Below, piece after piece: positions 47,915-56,743 of a stretch of DNA of 64,000 bases. The stretch lies in NCBI RefSeq assembly GCF_014837145.1, contig NZ_JACYFS010000001.1:434001-498000 (forward strand), read 5' to 3'. The notes beneath the pieces are model-generated. The model did not search any database. It worked only from the letters and a program-made list of their open reading frames with translations, and was not told the DNA's origin. Within the stretch, counting starts at the first letter, position 1, and every line of letters starts with the position of its first letter. Source of the stretch: Chryseobacterium caseinilyticum (GTDB taxonomy: Bacteria; Bacteroidota; Bacteroidia; Flavobacteriales; Weeksellaceae). The position numbers were made by a program, and so were the translations under genes.

Positions 47915-48292
47915 ATGTCTGACAAAAAATTAGCTGGTCTGTGGATCGATACCCAGAAGGCTGTAGTTGTAAAAAATCATGATGCTCAGAATGCATTTAA
48001 ATTTTTCTTATGCAGCCCAGTAAAAGCAATTATCCAGCACGGAAACTCAAGTGAAAATGCAGGAAATAATGCCGAGCAAACCAACAAAGTAAAATTTTTC
48101 AAGGAGGTCGAGCATCTTCTGATAAATTCTGAAGAGGTTTTGATCACAGGTCCGGGAACAATTCAGGAAGAATTGAAAAAGCATCTTCATGACACCGCCC
48201 AATTTAAAGATTTAAAAATCACACTCGAAACTTCTCAGCAAATGTCTGATGAGCAGGTTTTGGAAACGGTAAAGACACATTTTAATGCTTAA
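47915..48292 (+). CDS. small eRF1-related (baeRF-like) protein
   Basis: 125 residues. The opening AGLWIDTQKAVVV and the C-terminal part FFKEVEHLLINSEEVLITGPGTIQEELKKHL (split at LLI), ETSQQMSDEQVLETVKTHF follow the layout of small bacterial proteins annotated as translational machinery protein: VWIDH..A.V, then FF..VA..L..A.E.L..GPGTAK.EL..L, E..DHPTD.Q......YF. Those belong to the bacterial aRF1/eRF1-like (baeRF) group, some linked to ribosome rescue or hibernation. The GPGT core is intact here. Role is inference. Own terminator. Confidence 0.65.
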   Translation: MSDKKLAGLWIDTQKAVVVKNHDAQNAFKFFLCSPVKAIIQHGNSSENAGNNAEQTNKVKFFKEVEHLLINSEEVLITGPGTIQEELKKHLHDTAQFKDLKITLETSQQMSDEQVLETVKTHFNA

Positions 48293-48314
48293 TTAAATTG
48301 TTATTGCAAAGGAG

Positions 48315-48347
48315 ACATCCGAGTACCAAAAGTATTCGGATGTTTTT
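48315..48347 (+). terminator. Rho-independent terminator
   Basis: ACATCCGAGTAC and GTATTCGGATGT form a 12 bp stem with one G.U and are followed by TTTTG; it also separates the convergent DUF4349 gene. Confidence 0.8.
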
Positions 48348-48349
48348 GT

Positions 48350-49243
48350 TTATTTTTTGGTTCTGCTCTTCTTCCAGTTTCGCCAAATTATAATTACGAT
48401 AGGAATAAGTATAAAGAAAGGCCAGAGAGAAATAAGTCCTAAAAGGAATGCGACGAAACCGTTCCAGCCTTCAGTAAGTGAATCGGCAAAACGGCTTCCG
48501 AAACCGACTTTAGAAGTGGTGGAGGATCTCACTTTTTCTTTAAAGAGCGTCAGATTAAGCGTACTGTATTTTACACGGTCGTCAATAAATTTTAATCTGC
48601 CTTCAGATACATCAATCTCATCTTCAAGATTGCGGATATTTTCCTGAATTTCAAGCATGTCACTTGTTGATTTTGCACTTTTAAGCATATCCCTGTACTT
48701 TTCAAGGTAAATCTTTTTATTTTCAAGTTTGATGGAAATATCAACATATTCTTCTGTGACGTCATCAGAGTAAATGTTTTTTGCCGTTACCGTTCCAAAA
48801 CCGTCTGAAAAAGAATTGATTAAAGATTCAAATTGCTGGTGCGGAACTCTGATTGTAAATTCCATTTCGTCCCGCATATCACTGTTGCGGAATGTTTCTT
48901 TCTGAATGTAAGCCTGATTATTTTTAACGATGGACTGGATCTGGCTTTGGGATTTTGTAATATCTCCTACCTGTACAGTCATTTCCCCATTTTTAATAAT
49001 CTTTTTCACAATTGAATTGACTTTGGGAAGCGGTTGAGATTCTATAGCTTTATTTTCTGATGCCCCGTCACTGCTTGCCGCAACGGCATCCCTTTGAGGA
49101 GCAGAATTTGCGGTGGCACTTGCAGGCATATCCTTTATTTCTTCGAGATTAGCCTCAAATATCTGCTCTTCTTGTATTTCACCCTCTTTTTTACTGCAGG
49201 AAATGAGGGCTGTAAGCATGAGGGCAATAAGAATTTTTTTCAT
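48350..49243 (-). CDS. DUF4349 lipoprotein
   Basis: 297 residues. Lipobox LISC (Cys16), a low-complexity Ala/Ser/Glu linker to about residue 75, then the DUF4349 domain: KNGEMTVQVGDI, FTIRVPHQQFESLI, DVTEEYVDISIKLENKK, a predicted coiled-coil helix pair (MLEIQENIRNLEDEIDVSEGRL) and VKYSTLNLTLF. One membrane helix near the C-terminus (LLGLISLWPFFILIPIVIII) and a basic tail. Envelope protein, function unknown. Confidence 0.85.
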   Translation of the reverse strand: MKKILIALMLTALISCSKKEGEIQEEQIFEANLEEIKDMPASATANSAPQRDAVAASSDGASENKAIESQPLPKVNSIVKKIIKNGEMTVQVGDITKSQSQIQSIVKNNQAYIQKETFRNSDMRDEMEFTIRVPHQQFESLINSFSDGFGTVTAKNIYSDDVTEEYVDISIKLENKKIYLEKYRDMLKSAKSTSDMLEIQENIRNLEDEIDVSEGRLKFIDDRVKYSTLNLTLFKEKVRSSTTSKVGFGSRFADSLTEGWNGFVAFLLGLISLWPFFILIPIVIIIWRNWKKSRTKK

Positions 49244-49313
49244 TTTTTAAGTTTTGTAGATTTTAATCAGATGTTGTATTCAATATTACGAATTTGTTTT
49301 CTATTTTTAAAAC

Positions 49314-50378
49314 ATGAAAAGATATCTTCACGCCTTTTTGCTTTTACCCATCATCAGCATTGCGCAAACTCCGAAACTTACGGATGAGATGGCTTTCAAA
49401 TTATCAGAAAAACCACTTCACTGCATCAATCAGGAATATCCTAATAAAACAGCACATATCATCAATACTGCGAATGAAGTTCCATTAAGTCCGAAAGATT
49501 TACACCCAAGTTTTTACGGCTGTTTCGATTGGCATTCGTCTGTTCATGGGCACTGGATGCTGGTTAGATTATTGAAAACGAAACCCACTTTATCGGTTGC
49601 TAAAGAGATTGAAAATATTTTAGACAATTCATTTAAGAAGGAAAATCTTCAGGTAGAAGCAGATTATTTCACCAAATACCAGTTGACCACAACTTTCGAA
49701 AGAACCTACGGATGGGCGTGGCTTCTCAAATTAGATGAAGAACTGATGACCTGGAATCATCCGAAAGCTAAGATCTGGCATGATAATTTAAAACCGCTGA
49801 CCGATAAAATTCTTGCATCATGGAAAACGTATCTTCCTAAACAGACCTATCCGAACAGAACCGGAGTTCATCCCAACACCGCATTTGCAATGGTTTTTGC
49901 GCTGGATTGGGCAAGAACTGCTAAGGATAAAGATTTTGAAAATCAACTGACAGAAAAAGCAAAATATTTTTATTTAAACAATACAAAAACACCGGCGTAT
50001 CTCGAACCGGACGGTTCCGATTTCTTTTCGCCAAGTCTTGAAATTGCTGATTTAATGCGGAGAATTCTGCCACAGAAAGAATTTGTAAAATGGCTGGATA
50101 ATTTCTACGAAAAAAGAAGCTTGGAGAATATTGAGAAGATTCCGGTTGTAAGTGATTTGAGCGATTACCAAACAGTCCATTTGGTTGGTTTGTCATTTAC
50201 AAAAGCCTGGTGCATGAAGGGAATTGCAAAGTCTCTTCCTGAGAGTCATCCGTTGAAAAAAGACTTTCAGAAAACAGCAACCATCTTTTTAAATAACGGA
50301 CTTCCATTATTATTTCAAGGGAATTACGGAGGAGATCATTGGTTAGCGAGTTTTGCGGTTTACGCTTTGGAAGATTAA
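49314..50378 (+). CDS. DUF2891 family exported protein
   Basis: 354 residues. Signal peptide MKRYLHAFLLLPIISIAQ. The DUF2891 signature HPSFYGCFDWHSSVHGHWMLVR lies near residue 65 (written here in part: FYGCFDWHSSVHGHW), with later TYGWAWLLKL, HPNTAFAMVFALDWAR and GGDHWLASFAVYAL; the many aromatic and His residues suggest an alpha/alpha-toroid like glycosidases. Activity unknown. Divergent from the DUF4349 gene. Confidence 0.83.
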   Translation: MKRYLHAFLLLPIISIAQTPKLTDEMAFKLSEKPLHCINQEYPNKTAHIINTANEVPLSPKDLHPSFYGCFDWHSSVHGHWMLVRLLKTKPTLSVAKEIENILDNSFKKENLQVEADYFTKYQLTTTFERTYGWAWLLKLDEELMTWNHPKAKIWHDNLKPLTDKILASWKTYLPKQTYPNRTGVHPNTAFAMVFALDWARTAKDKDFENQLTEKAKYFYLNNTKTPAYLEPDGSDFFSPSLEIADLMRRILPQKEFVKWLDNFYEKRSLENIEKIPVVSDLSDYQTVHLVGLSFTKAWCMKGIAKSLPESHPLKKDFQKTATIFLNNGLPLLFQGNYGGDHWLASFAVYALED

Positions 50379-50537
50379 ATTTCTTGTCAGACTTTAATAA
50401 GTGTTTTTATTTCCAATCTTGGTATTTCGTTGCTAAGTGGAACGCCATTGTTTATCTTAAAAATATGCACAAAAGTTAAAAAAGATCTTTGTCTAACCTT
50501 GCGTTTATAAAGATCTAAATTAATTGATTACCTGGGG

Positions 50538-50629
50538 ATTTTCACCACAAAGAGCACTAAGAAATTTCACAAGGGACACAAGGCATGGTGATCCTCGTGA
50601 AAAACTTTTGTGCCCCTTGTGGTAAAAAA
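50538..50629. repeat. imperfect long inverted repeat
   Basis: TTTTCACCACAAAGAGCAC at the left and GTGCCCCTTGTGGTAAAA at the right, continuing inward as AAATTTCACAAG and CTCGTGAAAAA, can fold into a hairpin of about 30 bp with mismatches. It sits between convergent genes. The words CACCACAAAG/CACAAGG recur in flavobacterial intergenic DNA as I recall. Confidence 0.7.
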
Positions 50630-50638
50630 TCAGCAAAA

Positions 50639-51112
50639 TCAATACCTAATCCCTAACTTCTTCAAAACAAAACTCAACAACCAAATCGGTCCAATCAAAA
50701 GAAACTGCAGATCTTTCAAAAATGACGGTTTCTTACCCTCAATTTTATGTCCGACAAACTGTAAAATCCAGGTGATAATAAATACTGCAAGAAAAACCAT
50801 CCACGATTTATTTCCCAAATGAATATTGACAGCATACGCCAAATGTTCCATCAAAAGCATCGCAAAAATCATTATGAAACCGATCAGTAAAGAAAGTCTG
50901 AGATAAAATAAAGTCACCAGAATCACAGCAATCAAGCTTACCAGACTAATGCATCCAAAGTATGACGCACAAAAATGTGGGGAGGGAATTAAAGAAATAA
51001 ATCCTAATATCGTCCAGAAAACCAGTGGCACACAGATCCAGTGTATCAGCTTGTTGGTGGAGTTTCTGTGGCTTTCAGCATATTCAGCGAAAAGTAAATC
51101 GATCTTTCTCAT
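50639..51112 (-). CDS. Mpo1-like (DUF962) membrane protein
   Basis: 157 residues, four membrane helices. Family pattern: FAEYAESHRNSTNKLIHWICVP at the N-terminus (key parts ESHRN and NKLIHW), and QFVGHKIEGKKPSFLKDL near the C-terminus, including the conserved His residues. Yeast Mpo1 is an Fe(II) dioxygenase that shortens 2-hydroxy fatty acids by alpha-oxidation; a similar lipid role is possible here, since flavobacteria make hydroxy fatty acids, but is not shown. Confidence 0.83.
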   Translation of the reverse strand: MRKIDLLFAEYAESHRNSTNKLIHWICVPLVFWTILGFISLIPSPHFCASYFGCISLVSLIAVILVTLFYLRLSLLIGFIMIFAMLLMEHLAYAVNIHLGNKSWMVFLAVFIITWILQFVGHKIEGKKPSFLKDLQFLLIGPIWLLSFVLKKLGIRY

Positions 51113-51147
51113 ATTCTCAAATTTGGGTGTACTAAAATAATAAATTT

Positions 51148-51178
51148 TTGCAATCGGAAAACAGATTGTTTACATTTG
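51148..51178 (+). promoter_or_regulatory. promoter of the AraC-type regulator
   Basis: TTG (51148-51150), 20 bp spacer, TACATTTG (51171-51178): full consensus. The -7 box ends 4 bp before the ATG, so the mRNA is predicted to be leaderless. Confidence 0.7.
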
Positions 51179-51182
51179 CCCA

Positions 51183-52028
51183 ATGTCTGCTTTAGAAAAA
51201 TTCGGGGTTGAGATTTTTACGCAACACAATATCTTTGAAAGAATCTCCGCCGACAAACCTTTCCGTCCCGATAATCCTGCTTTTATCTTTATCAGAAGCG
51301 GTTCTATCAAACTGCGACAGCATTTCAGTGACCTTGAGCTGTCTGCCAATATGTTTATGGTGACCGACCCGCAGACTGTTTACGAACTCATTTCTGTGAG
51401 TGATGATTTTCAGTCGAGGATGGTTTCTTACAAACGCGAATTTATTTCAGCTTTGTCATTGAAATTCAACAGGTTGATTACGTATAGGTATTTCCGTCAG
51501 CAGATGAATGTGGGCGTTCCTTTTCATCAGGATGATATGGATGTGGTTTGGAAAAGTGTCAATTTTTTAAAATATATTCTCGATTCTCAGACAGAAATGA
51601 CTTATAAAAAGGAAATGGTGGAACATCTCTTCTCAGTTTTCTGTTATCAGATGGCTGGCATTATATCCAGTGAGGACAGCAACTCAATGAATCAGATGTC
51701 GAGGCAAGAAGAAATAGTTTTCGTTTTTCTCAATGATTTGGCTTCTCATCATCATATTAACAGAACGGTAGAGTTCTACGCCGAACGACAATCGATTACA
51801 ACCAGACATCTTTCGTCAGTCGTAAAAACTATTACAGGAAAGTCGGCGAGTCAGATTATTGCTTTAATTGTAATCAATGAAGCAAAAGTGTTATTAAACT
51901 CTTCTAAAAAGCCTGTTTCAGAGATTTCTACAATCCTTGGTTTCAGCGACCAGTATTCGTTTTCCCACTTTTTTAAAAAACATTTGGAAGTAAGTCCTTC
52001 TCTATACCGAAATCAGTTCGAAGGATAG
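51183..52028 (+). CDS. AraC-family transcriptional regulator
   Basis: 281 residues. The N-terminal two thirds are a cupin-like sensor domain (PAFIFIRSGSIKLRQHF); residues about 185-280 are the double helix-turn-helix: FYAERQSITTRHLSSVVKTI, VINEAKVLLNSSKKPVSEI, LGFSDQYSFSHFFKKH, SPSLYRNQF. It lies 88 bp before a TolC/EmrA/EmrB-like efflux set in the same direction and is the natural candidate for its regulator, perhaps responding to an exported compound. Confidence 0.9.
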   Translation: MSALEKFGVEIFTQHNIFERISADKPFRPDNPAFIFIRSGSIKLRQHFSDLELSANMFMVTDPQTVYELISVSDDFQSRMVSYKREFISALSLKFNRLITYRYFRQQMNVGVPFHQDDMDVVWKSVNFLKYILDSQTEMTYKKEMVEHLFSVFCYQMAGIISSEDSNSMNQMSRQEEIVFVFLNDLASHHHINRTVEFYAERQSITTRHLSSVVKTITGKSASQIIALIVINEAKVLLNSSKKPVSEISTILGFSDQYSFSHFFKKHLEVSPSLYRNQFEG

Positions 52029-52067
52029 AATCCTACATTTGAACATCTTTTTCCAAATCTCAAACAT

Positions 52068-52097
52068 TTGTTTGAGATTACATCCGTCGTAACTTTG
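52068..52097 (+). promoter_or_regulatory. promoter of the efflux genes
   Basis: TTG (52068-52070), 19 bp spacer, TAACTTTG (52090-52097), 19 bp before the tolC-like ATG; the efflux genes thus have a promoter separate from the regulator. Confidence 0.65.
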
Positions 52098-52116
52098 CTT
52101 CGTAAAACAAGGTAAA

Positions 52117-53427
52117 ATGACAAAGAATATAAAAACAGCACTGTCACTCGTGATGGCTATCTTTCCTGCGCTGTTTTTTTCACAAGAAATAAAACAGATG
52201 ACAGCAAATGAAGTTGCCGAACTGGCGCTTCATAACCACTACCAATTGAAAGTTTCGGCACAGAATATCAATATTGCCAAACAGCAGACCGATATCACCA
52301 AACTTCAGAAACTCCCTTCCATCACAGCTTCTACAACTCAATTTTATTTGGGAAATGTGGTGGCAATCGACAAAGATTTTTCTAACTCAACCGCGATTCC
52401 GATGCCTCATTACGGCAGTACGTATGGTGTTCAGGCTACTCAACTGATTTTCAAAGGCGGATTGGTCAATAAATCGATTGAACTGGCAGGCCTTCGTGAA
52501 CAGCTTTCTGAACTGGATTTAGAAAAAAATCAGCAGGATGTGAAATTTTTAGTGATATCCAATTATCTGGATGTTTATAAAATCATCAATCAACAATCGG
52601 TTTTTGATAATAATAAAAAACTGGCTCAGCAACGGTTGAAGAACATCAACGATTTCTACAAACAGGGAATGGTTACGAGAAATGAAGTCATCCGTGGTGA
52701 ACTGGCGATTAAAAATCTTGACCAAAGCATTCTGACTTTAGCCAACAACAGAAAAATCCTCAATTACAATTTAAATATTGGTCTAGGATTGCCTGCTGAT
52801 ACTGAAATTATTCCGGTTGAAAATTTAGAAAATAAAGAATCAGGAATCGGGATGGATTATTATTTAAATCTAGCTCACGACAGCAATCCACAATTAAAAT
52901 CTGCGCAAACCAACATCGGTGTTGCCGACAAAAACATTGAAATCATAAAAACCGACAGAATGCCGACGCTTTCAGGCTTCGGTGGTTATAGTCTGCAAAG
53001 GCCGATTACCAATAGAAATCCTGTATTGGATATGTATGCGAGCGGTTGGCAAGGTGGAATTTCTTTAAGTTACAACATCGATAATCTGTATAAAACCAAA
53101 GAAAAAGTAAAGCTGGGCGAATTCCAGAAGGCACAGGCCAATGATGCTTTGACTTTGACCCAACAGAATATTGATATGAATGTCAATGCGTCTTACGTCA
53201 AATATCAGGAAGCAATTCAGCAGGCCGATATTTTAAATGATGCGAAAAGACTGGCGGAAGAAAACTATAAAATCACCGAAGCAAAGTATCTTAATCAGTT
53301 GGCGGTACAGGCAGAAATGATTGATGCGCAAAACCAGAAACTGCAGTCTGAACTGGACTTTGCAAATGCGGAAATCAATGTGCTGTATCAATATTATAAT
53401 TTACTGAAGTGGACTGGGACGCTTTAA
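52117..53427 (+). CDS. TolC-family outer membrane efflux protein
   Basis: 436 residues. Signal peptide ending near LFFSQ, then two repeats of the outer-membrane efflux domain: long amphipathic helices (ELALHNHYQLKVSAQNINIA, KLAQQRLKNINDFYKQGMVT, LAEENYKITEAKYLNQLAVQ) and short strands rich in aromatic residues (GGYSLQRP). It should form the trimeric channel through the outer membrane for the adjacent EmrA/EmrB-like pump. A 348 bp structured gap separates it from emrA. Confidence 0.9.
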   Translation: MTKNIKTALSLVMAIFPALFFSQEIKQMTANEVAELALHNHYQLKVSAQNINIAKQQTDITKLQKLPSITASTTQFYLGNVVAIDKDFSNSTAIPMPHYGSTYGVQATQLIFKGGLVNKSIELAGLREQLSELDLEKNQQDVKFLVISNYLDVYKIINQQSVFDNNKKLAQQRLKNINDFYKQGMVTRNEVIRGELAIKNLDQSILTLANNRKILNYNLNIGLGLPADTEIIPVENLENKESGIGMDYYLNLAHDSNPQLKSAQTNIGVADKNIEIIKTDRMPTLSGFGGYSLQRPITNRNPVLDMYASGWQGGISLSYNIDNLYKTKEKVKLGEFQKAQANDALTLTQQNIDMNVNASYVKYQEAIQQADILNDAKRLAEENYKITEAKYLNQLAVQAEMIDAQNQKLQSELDFANAEINVLYQYYNLLKWTGTL

Positions 53428-53775
53428 TTTCAAATGTAAATTTTCAAAAGAATTTTTCTTTGCCCCAACCCTAAAGGGAGGAAAATTCTCTTGAAAATTG
53501 TTCAAAATTACACCCTTTAGGGCTGGGGAAATAATTTTGAACAATTTTTAAATGACTAAAAGCAGTAATAGAAAAAAATAAATAAACATAAAATCAACAA
53601 GTTGATTTTACTAAGCTTGTACGTAAGCTTCGCGAAGCAAATTTATTTGCCTTTGCACTCTTAAAATTAAGCGGTTTCAAATGAAATCTTTGCGTTTAAA
53701 AAAAAGGCATTGCGAAGCTCAAAACATTTAATAAAAAAACTCTCTGAACTTTATGTTCAAAAAAATATAAAAACA
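53428..53775. other. structured intergenic region inside the efflux cluster
   Basis: 348 bp with no credible gene. It contains the interlocking inverted repeats listed separately, a perfect 12 bp palindrome GCTTCGCGAAGC (about 53629-53640), and A/T-rich text such as TTGCCTTTGCACTC and AAATCTTTGCGTTTAAA that looks like repeated flavobacterial intergenic words. It could end the tolC-like transcript or set the ratio of downstream genes. Confidence 0.7.
53463..53548. repeat. two interlocking inverted repeats
   Basis: A: CCCCAACCCTAAAGGG (53463-53478) pairs with CCCTTTAGGGCTGGGG (53513-53528), one G.U. B: AAAATTGTTCAAAATTA (53494-53510) pairs perfectly with TAATTTTGAACAATTTT (53532-53548). The order A-B-A'-B' means both stems cannot form as nested hairpins. 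Confidence 0.85.
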
Positions 53776-54930
53776 ATGGAAAACAAGGAACAAAATACTC
53801 AGGATACACAACCACAAGCGCCGGTAAAACCTGTGGTTTCAAGTGCTGAAGCAAAGAAAAAGCAAAACAGGAAAAATAAAATCAGAGCCATCATTTCAAA
53901 CGTTTTCGTTTTTGCGGTGATAGGTTTCGGATTGTTTTGGCTGATTCGTCAGTACTTTCATATCGGCGACAAAACCTATACAGAAGCGGCTCAGGTGGAG
54001 GAATTTATCAATCCAATCAACACCAGAGTTTCAGCTTATATTAAAGAAATAAAATTCATCGAGCATCAGCTGGTGAAAAAAGGCGATACGCTGGCCATTT
54101 TGGATGACCGTGAAATCATCACACAACTCGGACAGGCGGAAGCAGCATATCAAAACGCATTGGCTCAACGTTCGGCAACTGGTTCTTCAATCAATACAGT
54201 TTCCAACAACGTCAGCGTGATGGAATCCAATATCGCCGGTGCAAAAGCAAGATTGTGGAACGCCGAACAGAATTTAGGCCGATACAAAAACCTTTTGGCA
54301 GCAGAAGCGGTGACGAGACAGCAATTTGACCAGGCCAAAACAGAATACGATGCGCAAAAAGCAGCCTACGAAACCTTGGTCAATCAGAAACAGTCGGCCA
54401 ACCTTTCAACAACGGAAGTGAAAAGCAAATTGGGAATCAACGACGCCGAAATCAAAAGAACAAAAGCCGCTTTGGATATGGCGAAAATCAATCTTTCATA
54501 TACGGTAATTACTGCGCCGTACGATGGCGTGATGGGAAGAAGGACAATTTCTGAAGGGCAGTTAATTCAGCCTGGACAGCAGGTTGCTACCATCGTTTTA
54601 AACAATCAAAAATGGGTCACTGCCAATTTCCTTGAAAGCCAGATGCCGAATATTAAAATAGGCGAAAAATTAATGATGACTTCCGATGCCTTAGGCGGAA
54701 AACAGTTTGAAGGAAAAGTCACCGCGGTTTCAGCCGCGACGGGTTCAAGATATTCAAGTGTTCCAACGGATAACTCAACCGGTAACTTCATCAAAGTACA
54801 GCAGAGAATTCCCGTAAGAATTGAGTTTACAGACGCCAACAAAAAAGAAGATGTGGCGAAACTGAGCGCGGGGATGAATATGAATGTGAGCGTAGCAAGT
54901 AAAAAGTATAAAGAATCAAGTAAAAAGTAG
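53776..54930 (+). CDS. HlyD/EmrA-family periplasmic adaptor
   Basis: 384 residues from the ATG at 53776; a TTG 66 bp upstream would only add residues translated from the intergenic repeat. One N-terminal membrane helix (IISNVFVFAVIGFGLFWLI), a lipoyl/barrel-sandwich half (EEFINPINTRVSAYIKEI), a coiled-coil hairpin (about 100-225, NLGRYKNLLAAEAVTRQQFDQ split), the second half ITAPYDGVMGRRTISEGQ and a beta-barrel. Links the inner-membrane transporter to the TolC-like channel. Confidence 0.9.
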   Translation: MENKEQNTQDTQPQAPVKPVVSSAEAKKKQNRKNKIRAIISNVFVFAVIGFGLFWLIRQYFHIGDKTYTEAAQVEEFINPINTRVSAYIKEIKFIEHQLVKKGDTLAILDDREIITQLGQAEAAYQNALAQRSATGSSINTVSNNVSVMESNIAGAKARLWNAEQNLGRYKNLLAAEAVTRQQFDQAKTEYDAQKAAYETLVNQKQSANLSTTEVKSKLGINDAEIKRTKAALDMAKINLSYTVITAPYDGVMGRRTISEGQLIQPGQQVATIVLNNQKWVTANFLESQMPNIKIGEKLMMTSDALGGKQFEGKVTAVSAATGSRYSSVPTDNSTGNFIKVQQRIPVRIEFTDANKKEDVAKLSAGMNMNVSVASKKYKESSKK

Positions 54931-55052
54931 TGCGGTCGAAGTAAAACGATTTTGTTAAAGAGAAAGTTTTAGTAATCAATGATTTAATTATTAAGTACTT
55001 CCAACACCCTGGCTCTTTTGCCTTTTTACTTGGCTCTTACAAACCTAAAACT

Positions 55053-56642
55053 ATGTATAATAAAGGTCTTTTCAGCGATTGGGTTCCAAAACCCTTACAG
55101 CTTCTGATGATGGTTTTACTGCTTATCGTGGTGATGCCGTTAGGAGGCGTTTACACCGGAAACATCAGTTTTATGGTGGGCGGAACCGGCGTGATGCAGG
55201 AATATTTTCTGTGGGCAAACTATGCGACCACCATTGGGATGGGAGCGTGTATGCCTGTGGTTTTAAGAATGAAAATGCGGTTCAAGGTTCGTGATAAATT
55301 GGTGATGTTACTGGTGCTTCTCGGTGCGTTAAGTTATATCAACGCCACCACTTTCGAACCGATGGTTATTGTGATGACCTCTTTGGTTATCGGATTTTTA
55401 AAAATGATGATTACCATTGAATTATTTTTACCGTTAATGGCAATGCTGGGCGGACGTGGGATTTTTTACGGCGTTTTCTACACATTTGTTTTGATATTAA
55501 ATCAGGTCTCCGCGTATTATGCCGTGGAAGTTTCGATACTGTACAACTTTCAGCAGTTCTTTATTTTGGCAGCGGTGTTGTGTTTCGTCCTGGCATTATT
55601 GTGCTGGGTTCTGATGCACGATAAATATTTTGCTTTAAAAGTTCCGTTGCATTATATCGATTGGCTCAGCGTCATTTTGTTTGTATCAACATTTATGTTT
55701 TCCGCATACGTCTTTTCGTTTGGAAAACAGCAGGATTGGCTCAATTCAAAAAACATCATCAACGCAAGCATCGCTGCATTTGTGAGTTTCGCTTTGCTTG
55801 CCATCCGTCAGCTGACATTGAAGAGACCGTATATTTCCTTTCATATTTTCACCAAAAGCAATGTGCTCAACGGACTGTTTATGCTCCTGTGGCTGGGAAT
55901 GTTTTTGGGAACAACGTCTCTTCAAAACATCTATTCTGTCGGAGTTTTGGGCTACGACCAACTGACGAATGCCAAACTGAATGTGATGATGACGCCCGGA
56001 TTATTTCTAGCCGGAGTTATCGCTGTATTTTGGTTTAAAAAAGAAAGACCGCTGAAAATGTTCATCTTCTCAGGTTTCGCAGCAATGACTGCTTATGCTA
56101 TCATTATGTACTTTTCGATGGTGCTGGAATTCAATTATGAAAACTGGTACTTACCGATGTTCCTGAAAGGCTACGGAATGTGTTCGCTCTTCATCTCGGT
56201 CTGGTATTACACCTTAGACAAACTGGAACTCAACGAAATGCTGGCGGCCATCGGATTGGTTTTGGTATGGCGAACCTTCCTCGCGGTAGGATTTTTCTCA
56301 GCCCTGTTTTCGTGGTTTCAGTATCAGTTTCAAATCGTCAGTTTAGGAGATTTGGCAGTCTATATGGACGGAATGACCATCACGCCACAAACGGTTGCCA
56401 CCAATATGAAAACCATTCAGCTCAACGCCATCATCTCCGCCAACAAAAAGATATTTGGCTATATTATCGTTGCCGGTTTCGGAGTGATGTTGTATGTAAA
56501 CACCCATCATTTCGGAAAACGTACAGAATATTTAAAAGTCATCAGAATCCTCAACGGAAAATCGGTCATCGCCCGACGCCGAGCCCGTGAAAGAAAGAAA
56601 TTAGAAGAAGACCTCAAAGGCGCCACCGGTCCGGCCTTATAA
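55053..56642 (+). CDS. EmrB/QacA-like major facilitator efflux transporter
   Basis: 529 residues with about 14 hydrophobic helices, fitting the DHA2 (14-TM) MFS branch. The sequence is divergent: the usual motif A/C of drug:H+ antiporters is hard to see, but order after AraC, TolC and EmrA-like genes and the helix count support an EmrB-type pump. Motif-like parts include GVMQEYFLWANYATTIG in place of the classical TM1/TM2 region. A basic C-terminal tail (RRRARERKKLEEDLKG) is cytoplasmic. Substrate unknown. Confidence 0.8.
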   Translation: MYNKGLFSDWVPKPLQLLMMVLLLIVVMPLGGVYTGNISFMVGGTGVMQEYFLWANYATTIGMGACMPVVLRMKMRFKVRDKLVMLLVLLGALSYINATTFEPMVIVMTSLVIGFLKMMITIELFLPLMAMLGGRGIFYGVFYTFVLILNQVSAYYAVEVSILYNFQQFFILAAVLCFVLALLCWVLMHDKYFALKVPLHYIDWLSVILFVSTFMFSAYVFSFGKQQDWLNSKNIINASIAAFVSFALLAIRQLTLKRPYISFHIFTKSNVLNGLFMLLWLGMFLGTTSLQNIYSVGVLGYDQLTNAKLNVMMTPGLFLAGVIAVFWFKKERPLKMFIFSGFAAMTAYAIIMYFSMVLEFNYENWYLPMFLKGYGMCSLFISVWYYTLDKLELNEMLAAIGLVLVWRTFLAVGFFSALFSWFQYQFQIVSLGDLAVYMDGMTITPQTVATNMKTIQLNAIISANKKIFGYIIVAGFGVMLYVNTHHFGKRTEYLKVIRILNGKSVIARRRARERKKLEEDLKGATGPAL

Positions 56643-56743
56643 AGAAACCTTGTTTTTACCCGTAAAGTCTCGTTTTGTTTTTCAAAGCGGGGCTTTACTT
56701 TTTAAAAAATCACCCATTACCTATTACTCATTACCCATATTTT

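Noticed and set aside
53710-53775. TTG start giving a longer EmrA-like protein
   Set aside because: The added residues are translated from intergenic repeat text; the ATG at 53776 gives the normal cytoplasmic N-terminus.
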